A DNA stretch of 64,000 nucleotides from Kalmanozyma brasiliensis GHG001 (taxonomy: Eukaryota; Basidiomycota; Ustilaginomycetes; Ustilaginales). The translations under genes were made by a program, and so were the position numbers. This document shows positions 9,498-22,000 of the stretch, piece after piece. Each line of letters opens with the position of its first letter. Within the stretch, counting starts at the first letter, position 1. The notes below the pieces were generated by a model that saw nothing but the letters and a program-made list of their open reading frames with translations, was not told the DNA's origin and searched no databases. The stretch spans positions 186,812 through 250,811 of the forward strand of contig NW_015961991.1 of assembly GCF_000497045.1 (NCBI RefSeq), read 5' to 3'.

Positions 9498-10223
9498 CTA
9501 TTGCACCACGCACGACTTCTCTTCCCCTGCCACATCATCATCAAAGTCCTTGACGGTGATGCTCCCATGGCTATTTGCAATGGTACACACGTCGCCTCTC
9601 AAACCCGACGCTGTGCTGGGCACGATCTTTGCCGTTCCCCTGTGCTTGTGCGGAGGTGAATCTAGCGCCTTAAACCGCTGCTGCATTGCCTTGGACACCT
9701 TCAACGTGCCTGTTTCCGACGACCAATTGAGCAGACCTGAAAACGAGCTGGGCAGGTAGACGGTGATGTTGCCGCTGTGGGACTTTGCGCGGATATTGAG
9801 TGGTCTCGCGCCGGAGTACGCCGGGATGGCCAGCGTGATGGACCCAAGGGAGGCCGTCTGGGCGCTGACGAGCACGGGTTTCTCCGCGAGCTTCTTTGTA
9901 GACGAATCCGCGGATGCAGGCCGACTCTTGGACTCGCTCAGGATGTGAATGGTGGCATTGATCGGACTGGACTTGGTGACGAGTACGCAGGAGGATGCGT
10001 TGTTCGCCTCGTTCTCCGCTCGTGGACGGTCGTAGACGGGCGGCGAAGCGTCCGGTGCAGAGGCGCCGATGGCGATCGTCTTCTTGATCGATGCGACCGG
10101 CCAGTCGATGTGGATGTGTCGATGGGCTTTGAGGCCGCCTGCGCGCGCTTGCTCTGGCTTCCACAACGCTTGCATACGCGCTCGCTCCTCCTCGTCATCG
10201 TGTGATGCTCCGTGATGCGACAT
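9498..10223 (-). CDS. DUF7330-like protein with C-terminal CaaX box
   Basis: Predicted 241-residue protein. The body has the repeated beta-strand pattern seen in fungal DUF7330-type proteins: LNIRAKSHSGNITVYLPSSF, then GLLNWSSETGTLKVSKAM, then ICTIANSHGSITVKDF-like strands. The function of the family is unknown to me. The last four residues are CVVQ, a textbook farnesylation (CaaX) signal after an acidic and basic linker, so the protein is probably held at a membrane by a lipid. The ATG at 10223 opens an acidic N-terminus; upstream in-frame codons are spread over non-coding-like sequence. It is convergent with the membrane-protein gene at 7605. Confidence 0.72.
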   Translation of the reverse strand: MSHHGASHDDEEERARMQALWKPEQARAGGLKAHRHIHIDWPVASIKKTIAIGASAPDASPPVYDRPRAENEANNASSCVLVTKSSPINATIHILSESKSRPASADSSTKKLAEKPVLVSAQTASLGSITLAIPAYSGARPLNIRAKSHSGNITVYLPSSFSGLLNWSSETGTLKVSKAMQQRFKALDSPPHKHRGTAKIVPSTASGLRGDVCTIANSHGSITVKDFDDDVAGEEKSCVVQ

Positions 10224-11596
10224 GCTGATCCGATGTAGAGATGCGATGATGATCGTTGAGAAGAATGGTGCTTCGCGGCAACCTGCGGGTTCGTCAACAG
10301 AGACGCCGGGAAGGATCGTCAACCGCGGACGGCCCGAAAGTTTGGAACTCTCTCGTTTCGGCGCCAGGGTCAGGCGAGCCGGGCAACTAAAAAGCTTAAA
10401 AAAATATAAGCTTACTCCTCCACACACAAGGAGCTCACTCAGGCGTGCGTTGCGTGGCTGTGAAAGCCAAGGACCATGCAGATCGACCGCCGGGTTCCGC
10501 AATGAGACAGTGCACACCCACGCAAGAGGCGCTGGCCACAATGAGGTTCCAGACGTCACGTCACAGATCATGTGGGGTCGAGGGAAATCTAGTGGGGCCA
10601 TGACCCCTGCCCGAAGAAGCAGAGCGACCGTCAGGACATTGCTCCGTGTTGGAGGATCGTCACCGTCGGTGGCTTTGCTTGATGCTAGGCCACAATTCGA
10701 TGGAATCGACATCAAGCCACAAGAAGGTGTTCAGCTGTCTGAGTACGGTAGAACCATGCTTTTCGTCCGAGCAACCAGCGACTCCTCTGCTTCCGGATTC
10801 GCTCCGACAAGGCACGTATCACTTTGGTCGTGATGCAAAGCACATTGCCTTGATTCTATTGCAGACGGTACCTGGCTGAGAGGTGCTGCCGTTGTCTACA
10901 ATGGCGCAACACGCTTCGGCCGCTAGACTCATGGTTCACTCGAGACCCTGGAGATGATCGACTCGCAAACCCTCCTTGTACGATGCAGGCTCAGCAGTCC
11001 CGATGCTGTGCATGAGCTCGGAGTCCATGTGCCTGCATGGATCACGGCAGTCCATTGTCCAGCATAAGGCGTTTGCTGTTCAAGCCAGCACCTCGACACA
11101 ATACCGACGATGAAGAGCATACGCCAGAAACGTGATCTCGATATTGTCTCCAAGTCCGTGCGAGTGTGATGGGCCGAAATGAAGACCTTTACAGTCACAG
11201 GTGAGAACTCATCAAGCACTCAAAGACACTCGCAAGAAGAGAGAAGATGCTGACAACGAACTTTGTCGCTTTTGAATGACGAGAAGTAAAAATACAAGCG
11301 CGGAGCGACGCTAGCGAGTAGAGACAGTAGTAATACAGAGGAGAGCCATGACGAGGGTAACGAGCGTGGGGGCAGGCATGGTGATGCCGAGCGAGGGGGG
11401 AGATCATTAAGTAGAGACCGTATTGGGAGAGAGACGAGTGGTGTGCCGAAGGGGGTGCCACACAGTGGGGGACTCCGGCCAGCCGAACTCGAGGAAAGGG
11501 GAGTGGAGAGCAAGGGAAAATGCAGCTTGTGAACGGTGACGACAATGCAAGAGAATGACAATGCGAGAGAGAGAGGGAGAGAAGAGAGGGAGATGC
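10224..11596. other. Intergenic, no gene seen
   Basis: This region holds 5' flank of the DUF7330-like gene and 3' flank of the zinc-cluster gene. An A/T-rich inverted repeat (10392-10398 with 10407-10413) lies about 170 bp upstream of the DUF7330 ATG and overlaps a TATA-like stretch on the minus strand. A tandem CRE-like GACGTCACGTCA lies near 10553-10564. Neither strand carries a convincing reading frame. Confidence 0.45.
10392..10413 (-). promoter_or_regulatory. A/T-rich inverted repeat upstream of the DUF7330 gene
   Basis: AAGCTTA and TAAGCTT are separated by eight A/T bases. On the minus strand the segment reads as a TATA-like tract about 170 bp before the ATG at 10223. A core promoter is a plausible reading, not shown. 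Confidence 0.35.
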
Positions 11597-13073
11597 CTAT
11601 GCAACCCACTCGGGGGCAACAGGCGTGGTGGCCGCGCTGACAAACATGTCCGAAGGCATGGCCGACGTGAGCGTCAAGCTCGACATGTCGGCAGCACCGG
11701 CGCTGGCGAGCAAGCTAGCGTCGGGCATCTCGAGACCCGAGAAGGTGGTGAAGGGGTCCTGAAGCTTGCCATCGAGCGCCGGGCCGTTGATCAGGCCGAG
11801 GTCGTTGCCAGCCATGATCTCGATCGAGTCGCATGCCATCATGGGAGTGGACATCATCGACATGGCTTCGGGGTGAACGGCGCCAGCACCGGTGAAGTCG
11901 ATGAGATGGTATGGCATGGGCTCGAGCGACTGAAGGAAGTTGGTGCACTTCATCTGGTGCTCGTTGGGTGACAGCGACGCGCGAGGCACCATGGGAGGAC
12001 CAAGGCAGTTGACGTCAAAGTTCTCCGAGATGGGCGTGGTGGGAGGCATGCTGAGCGGGGTGCCGAGGTCCTGGCTCATGGGGAAGGGAGAGCGGATGGC
12101 TCGTGTCGAGGCGAGCGATGGCGTCGAAGCGGCCGAGGAGAGACCAGACACCGAGGCAAGGCCCTCAGACAGGGATGCGACCATGGGGCTGTAGTAGATT
12201 GACTCGGTGCCCATGGACGACGACGCCGGCGTCCACTGCTCGTGAGCTGGCGGCGAGTAGAAGACGTCGTGCTCCTGGATCGGTGTCGAGTTGATGGCGA
12301 GGCTGGGGCTGATGATCCTGCGCATCGGTGTCGAGGTGAGGAAGGTGGGGCGGGTAGGCGTGGTGACCAGGGGAGTGGTGTGGCACGACGACGAATTGCA
12401 GCCGGGACCCGAGACGCGCGAGGGAGTCATGGGGAAGTCACCGTAAGCCCAGACACCGTGAGGGCTGGTGGGCGGCAAGAAGCTGAGGCTGTCGACCATA
12501 GGAGGACCGACCATGGCTTCGTATGGGTTGGGCATGCCGTAGCCTGGTGTCAATGGCATGCGGGGGTGGTTGTGGAAGGTGAGCGAGTGGAATGAACCGT
12601 TGTTGAAGAAACGGTTGGGGACAGGCTCGTCGTGCGAGTCGCAGTCGTAGCTGCATGGACCAGGAGGCACGGCCGAAGGGTGACCAGCAGCCTCAGCCGA
12701 TGCCTGTGATCGTGCGCAAGTGGAGCAACGCGGGCGAGCAGCATCGCAACGAAGCTGGTGACGGATAGCGATGAGAGAGAAAGGAGATTGTTGGTTAGGA
12801 CTCAGGGTCTTTAGACGTTGTCGAATCTAGAAACGCGACAAGAAGGAGTTTACTTACCTTACGACGACGGCAGGTGGCACAAGCCATCTTGCGCTTGAGG
12901 ATAGGGCCCTTGGACTCTTTCCTTGCCTTGGCGCCGTCCTTCAAGGACTTGGCCTTAGCAGCGAGCTCGACATCGAGCTTCTTACCCTCGACCGAACGGC
13001 AGACCTTGTGGGTGGGGCTCTCAAGGGCCGGGCGGACCGGGGACGAGATGTTGGTGCTGATGGGGGTCAACAT
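11597..13073 (-). CDS. Zn2Cys6 zinc-cluster transcription factor (two exons)
   Basis: Exons 12858-13073 and 11597-12754; intron 12755-12857 (donor GTAAGT, acceptor CAG) joins in phase 0 to a 457-residue protein. The splice rebuilds a Gal4-type zinc cluster: CATC, six residues, C, six residues, CSTC, twenty residues, C, at about residues 66-106. Neither exon shows it alone, which supports the intron strongly. An alkaline stretch rich in Lys precedes the cluster. The remainder is Ser/Thr/Pro-rich with many SP and TP sites, and no fungal-specific middle homology domain is visible. The short loop spacing of 20 residues between the last two cysteines is longer than in Gal4 itself. DNA binding in the nucleus is the expected role; targets are unknown. 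About 10.6 kb without genes lie upstream. Confidence 0.88.
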
Positions 13074-16000
13074 GATGCTGGAGGGAATGGCACTACGGGA
13101 AATGTAAGAGGTACGAGGCGTGGAGAAGGCTGCAAGCAGAAGGCACACTCTAGTCCGAGGTGCAGATGGGGCGACGAGCAGGGACAGAAGGAATCAACGA
13201 ATGCGAAAGCAGATGCGAGCAACGAGTCGATGTTGATGATGATGCTGATTGGCGTCCAACGAGAGATGATGGGAGTAGAGTGCAGAGTGGAGGAGGGAGC
13301 AAGCGTAAGAGATGAGGGCGAGGATAGAGGATGCGGACCATCACCGAGCGATCCGAGGGGGGAGGTTATAAAGGAATGGCGACCTCTCGGTGATGGAGCA
13401 GGCTCGTCGCGCGGAGACACGTCCGAGGTGCTTGAGGCGGACCGGCAAAAGGAGGGCTCACCCAAAGGGTGTCTGTCTCAGTGTCAAAAAGGTGCACATA
13501 GGCAGAAAGTGACAGGAGGGGGAGCCGAGGAAAGGAAGCGCTTCAGAACCTTGGACGGCAGTGGGCTCTGCACAGTTGAACAGCACGCCATCAGTGTAGT
13601 CTCGTCCCTCCTTTTCTTGACAGGTTCTTGGAGGATTCTGACAGGACGAGCCAGTCAACGTGTGACTGACTGACTGGAGCAATAGAGCAGTGCAATGTGA
13701 CAATAGAGAGGGAATGCAGCGGCTACAGGAGCCGTCGGAGGTGGAAAACGACTAGGCACCAGTGCAGGGCGCATAAGCGAGGTGCAGAAGCGGTGATGAG
13801 CGAGCGAGGTCATGGTCCCAGGAGCAGGGCGAACTAGACAGAGGGAGTCGCCGGAGGGCCAAGACGCCAGCAGCGCGGAGCCACACGCTATCGTCCAAGC
13901 GGACAAGATTTGGCGGAGCAACACTTGGGTGATGGCGATGAGGTGGATCCAGGTGCAAGGCCAGGGTGAGTGGTAAAAGTCTGTGCAAGGCACTTTTTCC
14001 CGCCAACGCGATGAATGAATCGACGGCAAAAATGGAGATCCGGCAAATGAGCTGGCTGCTGGCCAAGAATGCCGTTGTGGATCGAGAAATGAAATCGAAT
14101 TTTCATTTTGGAATTGTTCTCCAGGTCCAGAAAAAATTGTGGGAAAATAGGCGAAAATCCAGAAACGAGCGCGTGTGTTACTTTCGTGGTAGGGCTGCGG
14201 GGAGTGACAGGCGCTGGTACGGAACCACGTCAAAGGTCAGACCAGGCGTGAACCCACAGGAAGCGAGGTCCGCAGTGGACGACAGGCGTGAAGCGAGTCA
14301 AGGACATCAGTGCTCGAGTGGCCAAAGTCGCCACCAGGTCAGCCTTTCGAGTGGACAGGCTTCATTGCCGAGCTGCTTCTAACTCCGAAAAAGGCAGACA
14401 AAAAGCACGCGGACGAACGACTCGTCTGTGTCCTCTCGCAGCCCTGGATGCATTTTTCATTTAGTAAAAACGCATGGTCGTAAATCCATGAATCAATTCA
14501 TCGCGTCGGCGGCCAATGGTCCGCAATTCAGGATCCAACACCAGAAGGCTCCCGTCGGACCCAGCTCCATCGTTCGCTAACCTTGTCCTTCAGAACAAGG
14601 AGACTTCGGGGCAACGGGAAGACAAAGAGCCCCACTTTGCGAGCATTGACTGACGTAGGTGCTGCTGAATTGAGGGGCTTCTGCAAACGCAGCCGAGGGA
14701 GAGGATCAGTACTCGCGCTTACCAGCAGGTAAGGAGACTGCGCGAAAGAGTGACACCTGGCCGTGCGAAAAGGTGAAGGGCAGCTTGAGAAAGGTCGAAA
14801 GGCGACACGATAGTCAGTCTGATAAGCCAAAGACATGATCGGTCTGAGTCTTTGTGAGTCAGGGTAGGTGACAGCAATGCCGAAGCGTCTCATCGAGACG
14901 CACATTTGTCGCGCATGCTGCAGCACTGTCCTTGCGGACTTGCGGAAGGACGGCCGGAGATCACAATCTTTGGTTGGCAGCAACGCTCAGAGTGGGGCTT
15001 CGCGATTCTCGCGCAGGAAGGCTGCGGGTTTTCAATCGCGAGCATCGACCTTTGCTTCCCGAAACCTTTTGGCAATCGGAAACGCAGCACGTCTTGCACA
15101 GTGTATCACCAGACGACCTCTTCGTTTCGCTGGGTATTCGGAAAGAGAGGCAAAGCTGATAGCCTAGCACGAGCTTGGTGACACGGCATCGGCTGTGTGT
15201 GACTGTCACGTCTGTGCGCACGCGCATTGTACCGAATGAGCCAAAGAGGCTTGCCAATCAAAGTCCGCCCTCGTGTCTGTCTCAGGAAGATTTCATGCCC
15301 CTTGACCCCGTGCACCTGTCCTCTCCCTTCTTGTTTTAGACGTGCTTATCAGCTATATCGACGACAGCTGTGGGCGCTTGGTCTCTCAGAAGGAGCAGCA
15401 AAGGCAATTCTGTATGACACAGGGCGAGCGCACATGGCAAGGAGAGCTTGCGTCGGCCAGTTGGCAGTCTTGCTGAGACGAGCATTGTTCGCTTGACCAA
15501 GCAGGCGTTCAATTCAATATGAAAATCATTCCGGTCACTTTAGATGGCCAAGGTAGGCGCCATTGCCGTCTGCTGAATGACCTTCGAGGATCGATCAGAT
15601 CAATTAACGAGAATTCATTGAAAAATCAGCCCTTTTTCGTCCAAATAATTTCGGGCCGCACAGTCCTGGCCTGTAAGCCACAGAACGCCTCCATCACGTT
15701 CAAATTTGACATCCGTTGCCGATACCACTGAGAGGACCGGAGTTTCTTCACCCTTTCTGCAAGGCAATCCATTGTCCAATCGGCTCGATACGGCACAGAA
15801 GAGCTAACTTCAGCATCCGACCGGCAAGCATGGGAGGTACGGAGTTGGCTTGTCGATGCATGCTGCCTTACTTGACCGGACATAGATTGCCGGCCATGCA
15901 CTTTTGTTTCGCTGGCAACCATTCGATGCACTGTTAGCTGCAGTCATAGTCCCCGCGCCTTCGAGCGACAGATCGGGCTCAGCTGTCGCCAGATCAGGTT

Positions 16001-19000
16001 CCCATTTCGCGACATCGTTGCCGCTGAAAGCGTTCAAAGGCTCACGGCAGCCTAAGCGAGCATCCATGTCGCTTACCCCTCGCTTCTATCCTAGACAAGT
16101 GCAGAGCTCGCCGGCCAACTAGTCACAGCGCGCCTCATTTTTCGGGGGCGGTAAAGGGGACGACATCTGAGTAGAATTCCGGCTCTGAGCCACAAGTGTG
16201 GGTGGGAAGGAAGCCAGGTGGGTCCGGTACCAAGAGTGAGGACGCCGATCGCCATGACAACGCGGCACCAGTCGAATGGCACTCTCAGCTGTCAGGACAG
16301 AGCACCGGGGAGGCAGATTCGCGTTCGAAAAAGACGATTCATTCCAACTGGATCGGAGCGTGTCCCGTGGCGTCGGCCTTCAACTGTTGAGTCCCCGCCA
16401 GGCGAGTCAGGCTGCCTGTGCCGTGTTCGTTCCGAGGTTCGCGACCCTGCCCCCGCAATGGAAGCCCGCTTCGCACAGCGACCATCGTCATAGACCTTGG
16501 CGTGCGACTCTCGAGAGCCCCCAAACCATGATGTACGGCGTCAGGCGACAGTGAAGATTGAGGAGAGGGGAGTGGGATTCTGGCCCAAAGGAGGCCGCAA
16601 GCAGCAGCGCGAGACTTCGCGTCAAGCCTTAAGCTTTAGGCGAGACCAACACTCGTTGACAGCAATCGCGGCTAAACTCAAACACACTTGCGCGACGGTG
16701 CAAATTCACTTTTCTTTGATCGATATTGCTTCGAGAACCTTATGCCTTCCCTTGGCACGCCTAGAATGCCGCGGATTCTCTCATGGCGATTGTGAGAGGA
16801 CCATTGAAATCTTGTCGAGAGGACCAGCACAGGGTTCTTGGCCGGCACGGACCTTGCAACACCTCTCCTCCGAACATCGTCCATGTCTTTCCTGGTCGAC
16901 CTCGGCCGTTCGATGAAGCCCTGATGAAAGACAGGCTTCGACATGCAACAATGACACCACGAATAACTTCACGATGCGAGTCAATGAGGCGCTTGCAACT
17001 GTGCGGGTCAAAAAGGCGAAGCTGGAACTCACAAGCCCAACCAGCTATTCACAAGACAGGCTCACGAGCCTGTTTCGGGTCATGATCGCATCGTCGCACC
17101 TAGCACGGGAAGACCTCGATCATTGGAACCTGTATCGACGATCGTAGGTTCGGATAAGCTCGCCAGATGGAAGCGATGCCGTCCTAACGTCTTGCGACGT
17201 CAATGACGGGTGGAAACCTCACAGACGAGTCGCCGTAAGAAGGGCCTCGGCTGTCTGTGGCTTGAGCCAGATCGCCGCGCCATCCACAAAAAAGCCGACG
17301 GAATTCAGTCCTCGTTCCCACGTACGCGTGCAAGCCACGTCAAACCTTATGAGCGAAAAATCGGGTCTTCGCAATGCGGAGCGTCTTCGGTCAGTCGTCG
17401 CTGGAGCCAGATCGGCTTGTCGATGGGCAGAGCGGTAGATCTGGACCGTGGCCACTGCCCATCGATCAAAAGCCGCGTCCCGTGCGTGACACCTTCGATG
17501 ACAGGAGAGCTCATCTTTCAGGCTTTGTAAGATTCTGGGAGCTCCAGCCAAAATGGATCTTGAAAGGTCGCCAGTTTCTCTTCAGTGAGAGCAATGAGAG
17601 CTTGGTCTTCGACTCCAGATAAAGCAGGCGGAGAAGACGGCTGTACAGCATCTGTCATAGCGGTGATTTCCTTTTCTTATCGAGCCGCGTCTGCCCTCGC
17701 CTCGCGCAACAGAATCCTTGCGAGGTCCGAACGCAGAAGCCACTGTCGTCGAAAGCATCACTCGTCGACAGAGATGCAGGCTGCACGTTCACGTCCAGAC
17801 CAATTAGCTTTGTATAGCTCAGCGAAGTTCGGACTGGCTCACTTGAGAGTCTGAGCGTCTGTAGCGAAGAAATGAGGTCGGCCTACGAGTCGCAAAGAAA
17901 GCTATCGATGAACGCTAGCGATGCCGATGCCTATTTTGGTATCTTCTTCCGCACTCCTATTCAGGCACAGACTCGCATCGGGAGTAGCTTCCGCCGTATT
18001 GTTACAGTGTTCACAATGGCAGGTGTGGCTTCATGAAATCGCGAACCTCGATGATGCATCGTTGGGTGCAGGCAATACCAATGAAGGCCTTTCGGGCAAA
18101 CATGAAACGCAGGCTGAGATCGATCGTCGCGCACATGCTGTAGTCAGCTCTCCGAAAAAAAGGGTGTCGAGAAAAGGGTCTCTTCTGGTTTCCTTTTTTG
18201 GCAGGAAGGGTCTCGGGTGCCAAGCGAGACATGCAATACAGCACAATGGGTGCATTGTACGATGGTGTGCAGCCTTTCAAGGCCGCTTCATGACCCACCT
18301 TTTGTCGTTCAGCTCCTGTATGTACGGCGTTGATCGCGGAAAGCTAGCCGAACTCGAGCCTTAGCGGGAACGCCCGCAGCTCTCGCTTGTGTCCATCTCT
18401 TCGCTAGCGTGACATCTGCGAAGCTTCGAGGTCTTGCCAGACACACCAACCGGCTTCCTGACGATGGTGCTAAGGAAGCTCGAGGGGATTGCCGAGCGAT
18501 CGTCTGCATGATGACCATCCTGACAGCCAGAAGCTTGAGACGTTTTACGTTTGAACGTTGCACCTGGTTGCTGCGGAACCACGTCGACAGACACGCGGCT
18601 TGGCATGCACTGGCTCGAGCGTTGATCTCGCGTCGACCAAGTGGGCAGCACGAGATTGGCTGTCTTTCGTAGCAAGGAACGGCGACATGCTCATGGCTTG
18701 TCGGAGCTTGTGATCTCAGACCTTGGATGCCGGCTCGTGGCAGAAGTCGTCGCTGTTCAAATTTCAGACACAAATTCATGGAGTGTGGAACCGCAGTGCC
18801 GACTTAGACAGGGGCCCGCCGTGGCGGCCAAACACAAGCCTGCGTCCGGTGTTACAACTTTGATGTCCATCTGAAGATGGCCACCTATGCGACCATGTGT
18901 TAACATGATATCAAGGCCTCCCTCGTACGAGTGAAGGAAGGTGCAATGACGTTTCAGTTGGCGTCTGCGGGGCGGCCGTTCGATCGAAACTCCGCACGAA

Positions 19001-22000
19001 AGCCGACGACCCCTTTGCTTCTGCTGGCGACAGACTGACTCCCCAGAGACCATCTGACAAGGCAACCCACCGACGCTTTCCTTTGTAATCCTCGACCACG
19101 TCGATGGTGCTGCTTCAGGGATGATTCTCCCGGTTGAGGACGGTAGTCAGTCGTTTGCTGCGAGAGGTGACACCGCCGCCAGTCCAGTCGAGGAGCGTCA
19201 AATGCAATCACTTGCGATGAGCGATGGGAGCCGAGGCTAACGAATGCAAAGCATCGAGGCCTGTGCCAGCGATCAGGCCGGCAGGGATCGAGGCTGCCTC
19301 ACTCTGAACTCAGAAGAGGCACGCAGCGTTCGCACGTCGGACGCGTGAAGGCGCGTCCAATCGATCCGTGTCGATTTCGAGAAAAGTGTTGGTTTAAGGC
19401 ACGGGTAAAAAGTCCAACACCTGCACTTGACCAGTGTCCCAGAATCGAGCTGCACTTGGCTCATGGCCGCACAGACACTTTTTTGGTTTTAATTTTGGGT
19501 TTCCAGAAATCAGGAGTCTGGGTTGCCTCAGGACGTTGCAGGATGCAAAAAAGTGGATGGCCGTATATTCATTCAGGCCTCGTTTTTCTGGATTTTCTTT
19601 TTCTTTTTCGGTTTTTTATAATGAGTTGGAAATCTTCGCTTGGGGAAATGGATGAGCAGGCGCACATCGAACGCGCGCCACTGGGAGCTTATCGAGCCGT
19701 AGCAATTGCATCTCCGCTCGCTCGCAGCCAGCGTGAGAGAATTTCAGTGGGACGTGGGCGTCACCATGCCGGCTCAACCGGTCATCATGGATGCCGTGAA
19801 GGAGGGAGGCCATCAACGTGCCTTGCACATTCCTCTTGCCTCCTCTTCCTGGTCTATTAGCTTGCCTTTGTTGATGGGCTAGTGACAGACGAGAACAGCT
19901 CACCGAGACATGCTAGTTCAGCAAGTCAGCGCCTTTGACTTGCGTTGCTGCCCTTTGTCGCGGACGGGAGAGACAGTCTTCTCTTTCGGTCTAGCGAGCA
20001 ACGAAAGGACTTCTTTACTGCAACCTGTAAAGCTAGTTGAACTAGGAGCTTCGCTGGCAGGTCGAAACTCAGATCGAGCCATCCTACGTGTTCCTGATCC
20101 CGCAAAGATTGCTGCACGAAGCGAAACGGGAAACTGCAGCAGCCGCTGGCCAGCATAAGCGAGGCTAGGGTTCGCGTCGATCCGATAGCCGAGTGCGGCT
20201 TGACATCCATCTGAACCTTCGTTGGTGCGTCTGGCACTTGTCAGAGCCCTCGTGAAATGCATTAGCCGCCAAGCGAGATTGAGGCTGTCCTCGGTGTCGC
20301 TGTACGGCTACATGGCAGCATGAGATATGGACTGTGGCGAATCGGTGGCAAATGTCAGCCCAATATCGCTTATGGCACAGCGCAGTTGATGCAACGCGAA
20401 CGTTGTGGGAATCTGTCGGCTATCGTGTCAGTCGCCTTGTCCTTTGCTGTCCTTCAGCCGCCCAGGACCTTTGCCTGACATTGTTTTGTCTGCCGTTCGT
20501 GCTGGCTGTCGGCCTGGGACGTACACGCTGCAGGCTTTACCGGTCTGAAATGTCAAGACCACCAATGCGCCTCTCGGGAACTCCATCCCGCCACTTGCTA
20601 ATCATTGTGTTCGTCTGAAGCCAACACATGGACAATAGTACTGCGGGAATAGAATGCAGTGCAGAACAGACGCACAGTATAGTGCTGTTGGAACACAATA
20701 CAGTGCAGTGCGGTACGACGGGAGTCCGTTCACAATACTCTCATTGTGCCGGTCTTGACGAAACGCGCCTGGGGCACACATCTGCAGCGGGAGATCGCCA
20801 TGCAAGCGCGCTTTGGTAGCCGCTGTCAGTACCATTGTGCACGCGGTCAATTTGCCCGCTCACCTTCTGCCGAGTCGTTGCTTCCTCGCGTCTGCCTTGG
20901 CGCCGAGCAGACAAGTTCATCTGCCAGTCAGCTTCCATGAGAGGTTCATTGTCTTGTGATCGGCACTGTCATCCCGTCAGGACATCATACGACACGGCGC
21001 AACGCAGACATTGCGGATTTCGGGTTGGGTAGCTCGTTTGATGCCTGCAGAGTGCTGGTATACCTCAGAAGGGACGTGCGCACTCATCTTCGTCTTCGCT
21101 GCCTGCTCATCGTCCTGGATGCCGTGACAGCGCGTCCTCGGCCGTAGTAGCAAACTACTGTAGACACAAGTTTGAACTTTGACCTGTCAAGACGTCAAAA
21201 AAACGGAGCCCGAAATTAAGGTCGCGAAATCGTAGCTTGAACCTATGCTGCCCTGCTGTTCGACAGTCGATCGACACCGATCGCAACGCACGACTACGCC
21301 TCATTTTCATCGCCTATCTTCCCTACAAGCCGAGATGATGGTCCACGTCCACGAGCATGACCAACATATTGAAACAGTGAAGCTCACAGTACGCGCTATC
21401 GGTGCAACTTTCCACAGAAAGTACTGTCGAAGCAGCGGAGCCGCGGCCGGGCGACGGGTCAATGAGGTCAGAGCCAAGGTGGTGTCCGCAAGCCGGACAG
21501 GTCCCGGTCTCAGTGCCACAGCCGGTATCAGTGGCTTGACGTGCCAGCGTCGGGTTGCAACGCAAGAGGAATGGGAGACGGAGATTCAAATTATCGGTTC
21601 CTCTACCGCCTTCGCAGCGGGCTACGCTTCAATGGCAAACGGCACGGCCTGCCTTGACTCGCCTTTGACGGCCCAGCAACGCAGACAAGGGACGTGGATT
21701 GGATTGGAGCTACTGGACATGACAGGTCATTAGATCGGTTCCGAAGCAGGCACGACTGACTGCCACGGACCCCGGCCCTGCCAAGACGCGCGACTCTCGC
21801 TCCCGGATCTCAATCTGTCCCACGGCCCCGTTTCGCTCGATCAGGCACCATGCCGGCGTTGGGTTCCTTTTCCTCCAGAGCGTGGTCTTTCATGCTTACG
21901 TCTCGACGACAGCGTGCAGCATGCTATCCCATCAAAGCGCGAACCGCCCGGCAGCGCTTCCGTCGGGTAGCTGTTCCCACGCATCCCGTGCTCTCACATG

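Noticed and set aside
13655..14233. 192-codon minus-strand frame upstream of the zinc-cluster gene
   Set aside because: Composition is rich in Ser, Pro, Trp and Cys without any motif; more likely the promoter or leader of the zinc-cluster gene.
18309..19860. Frames of 102-171 codons inside the gene-poor block, considered as transposon relics
   Set aside because: Translations show no reverse transcriptase, integrase or transposase motif, and no terminal repeats could be found by eye.
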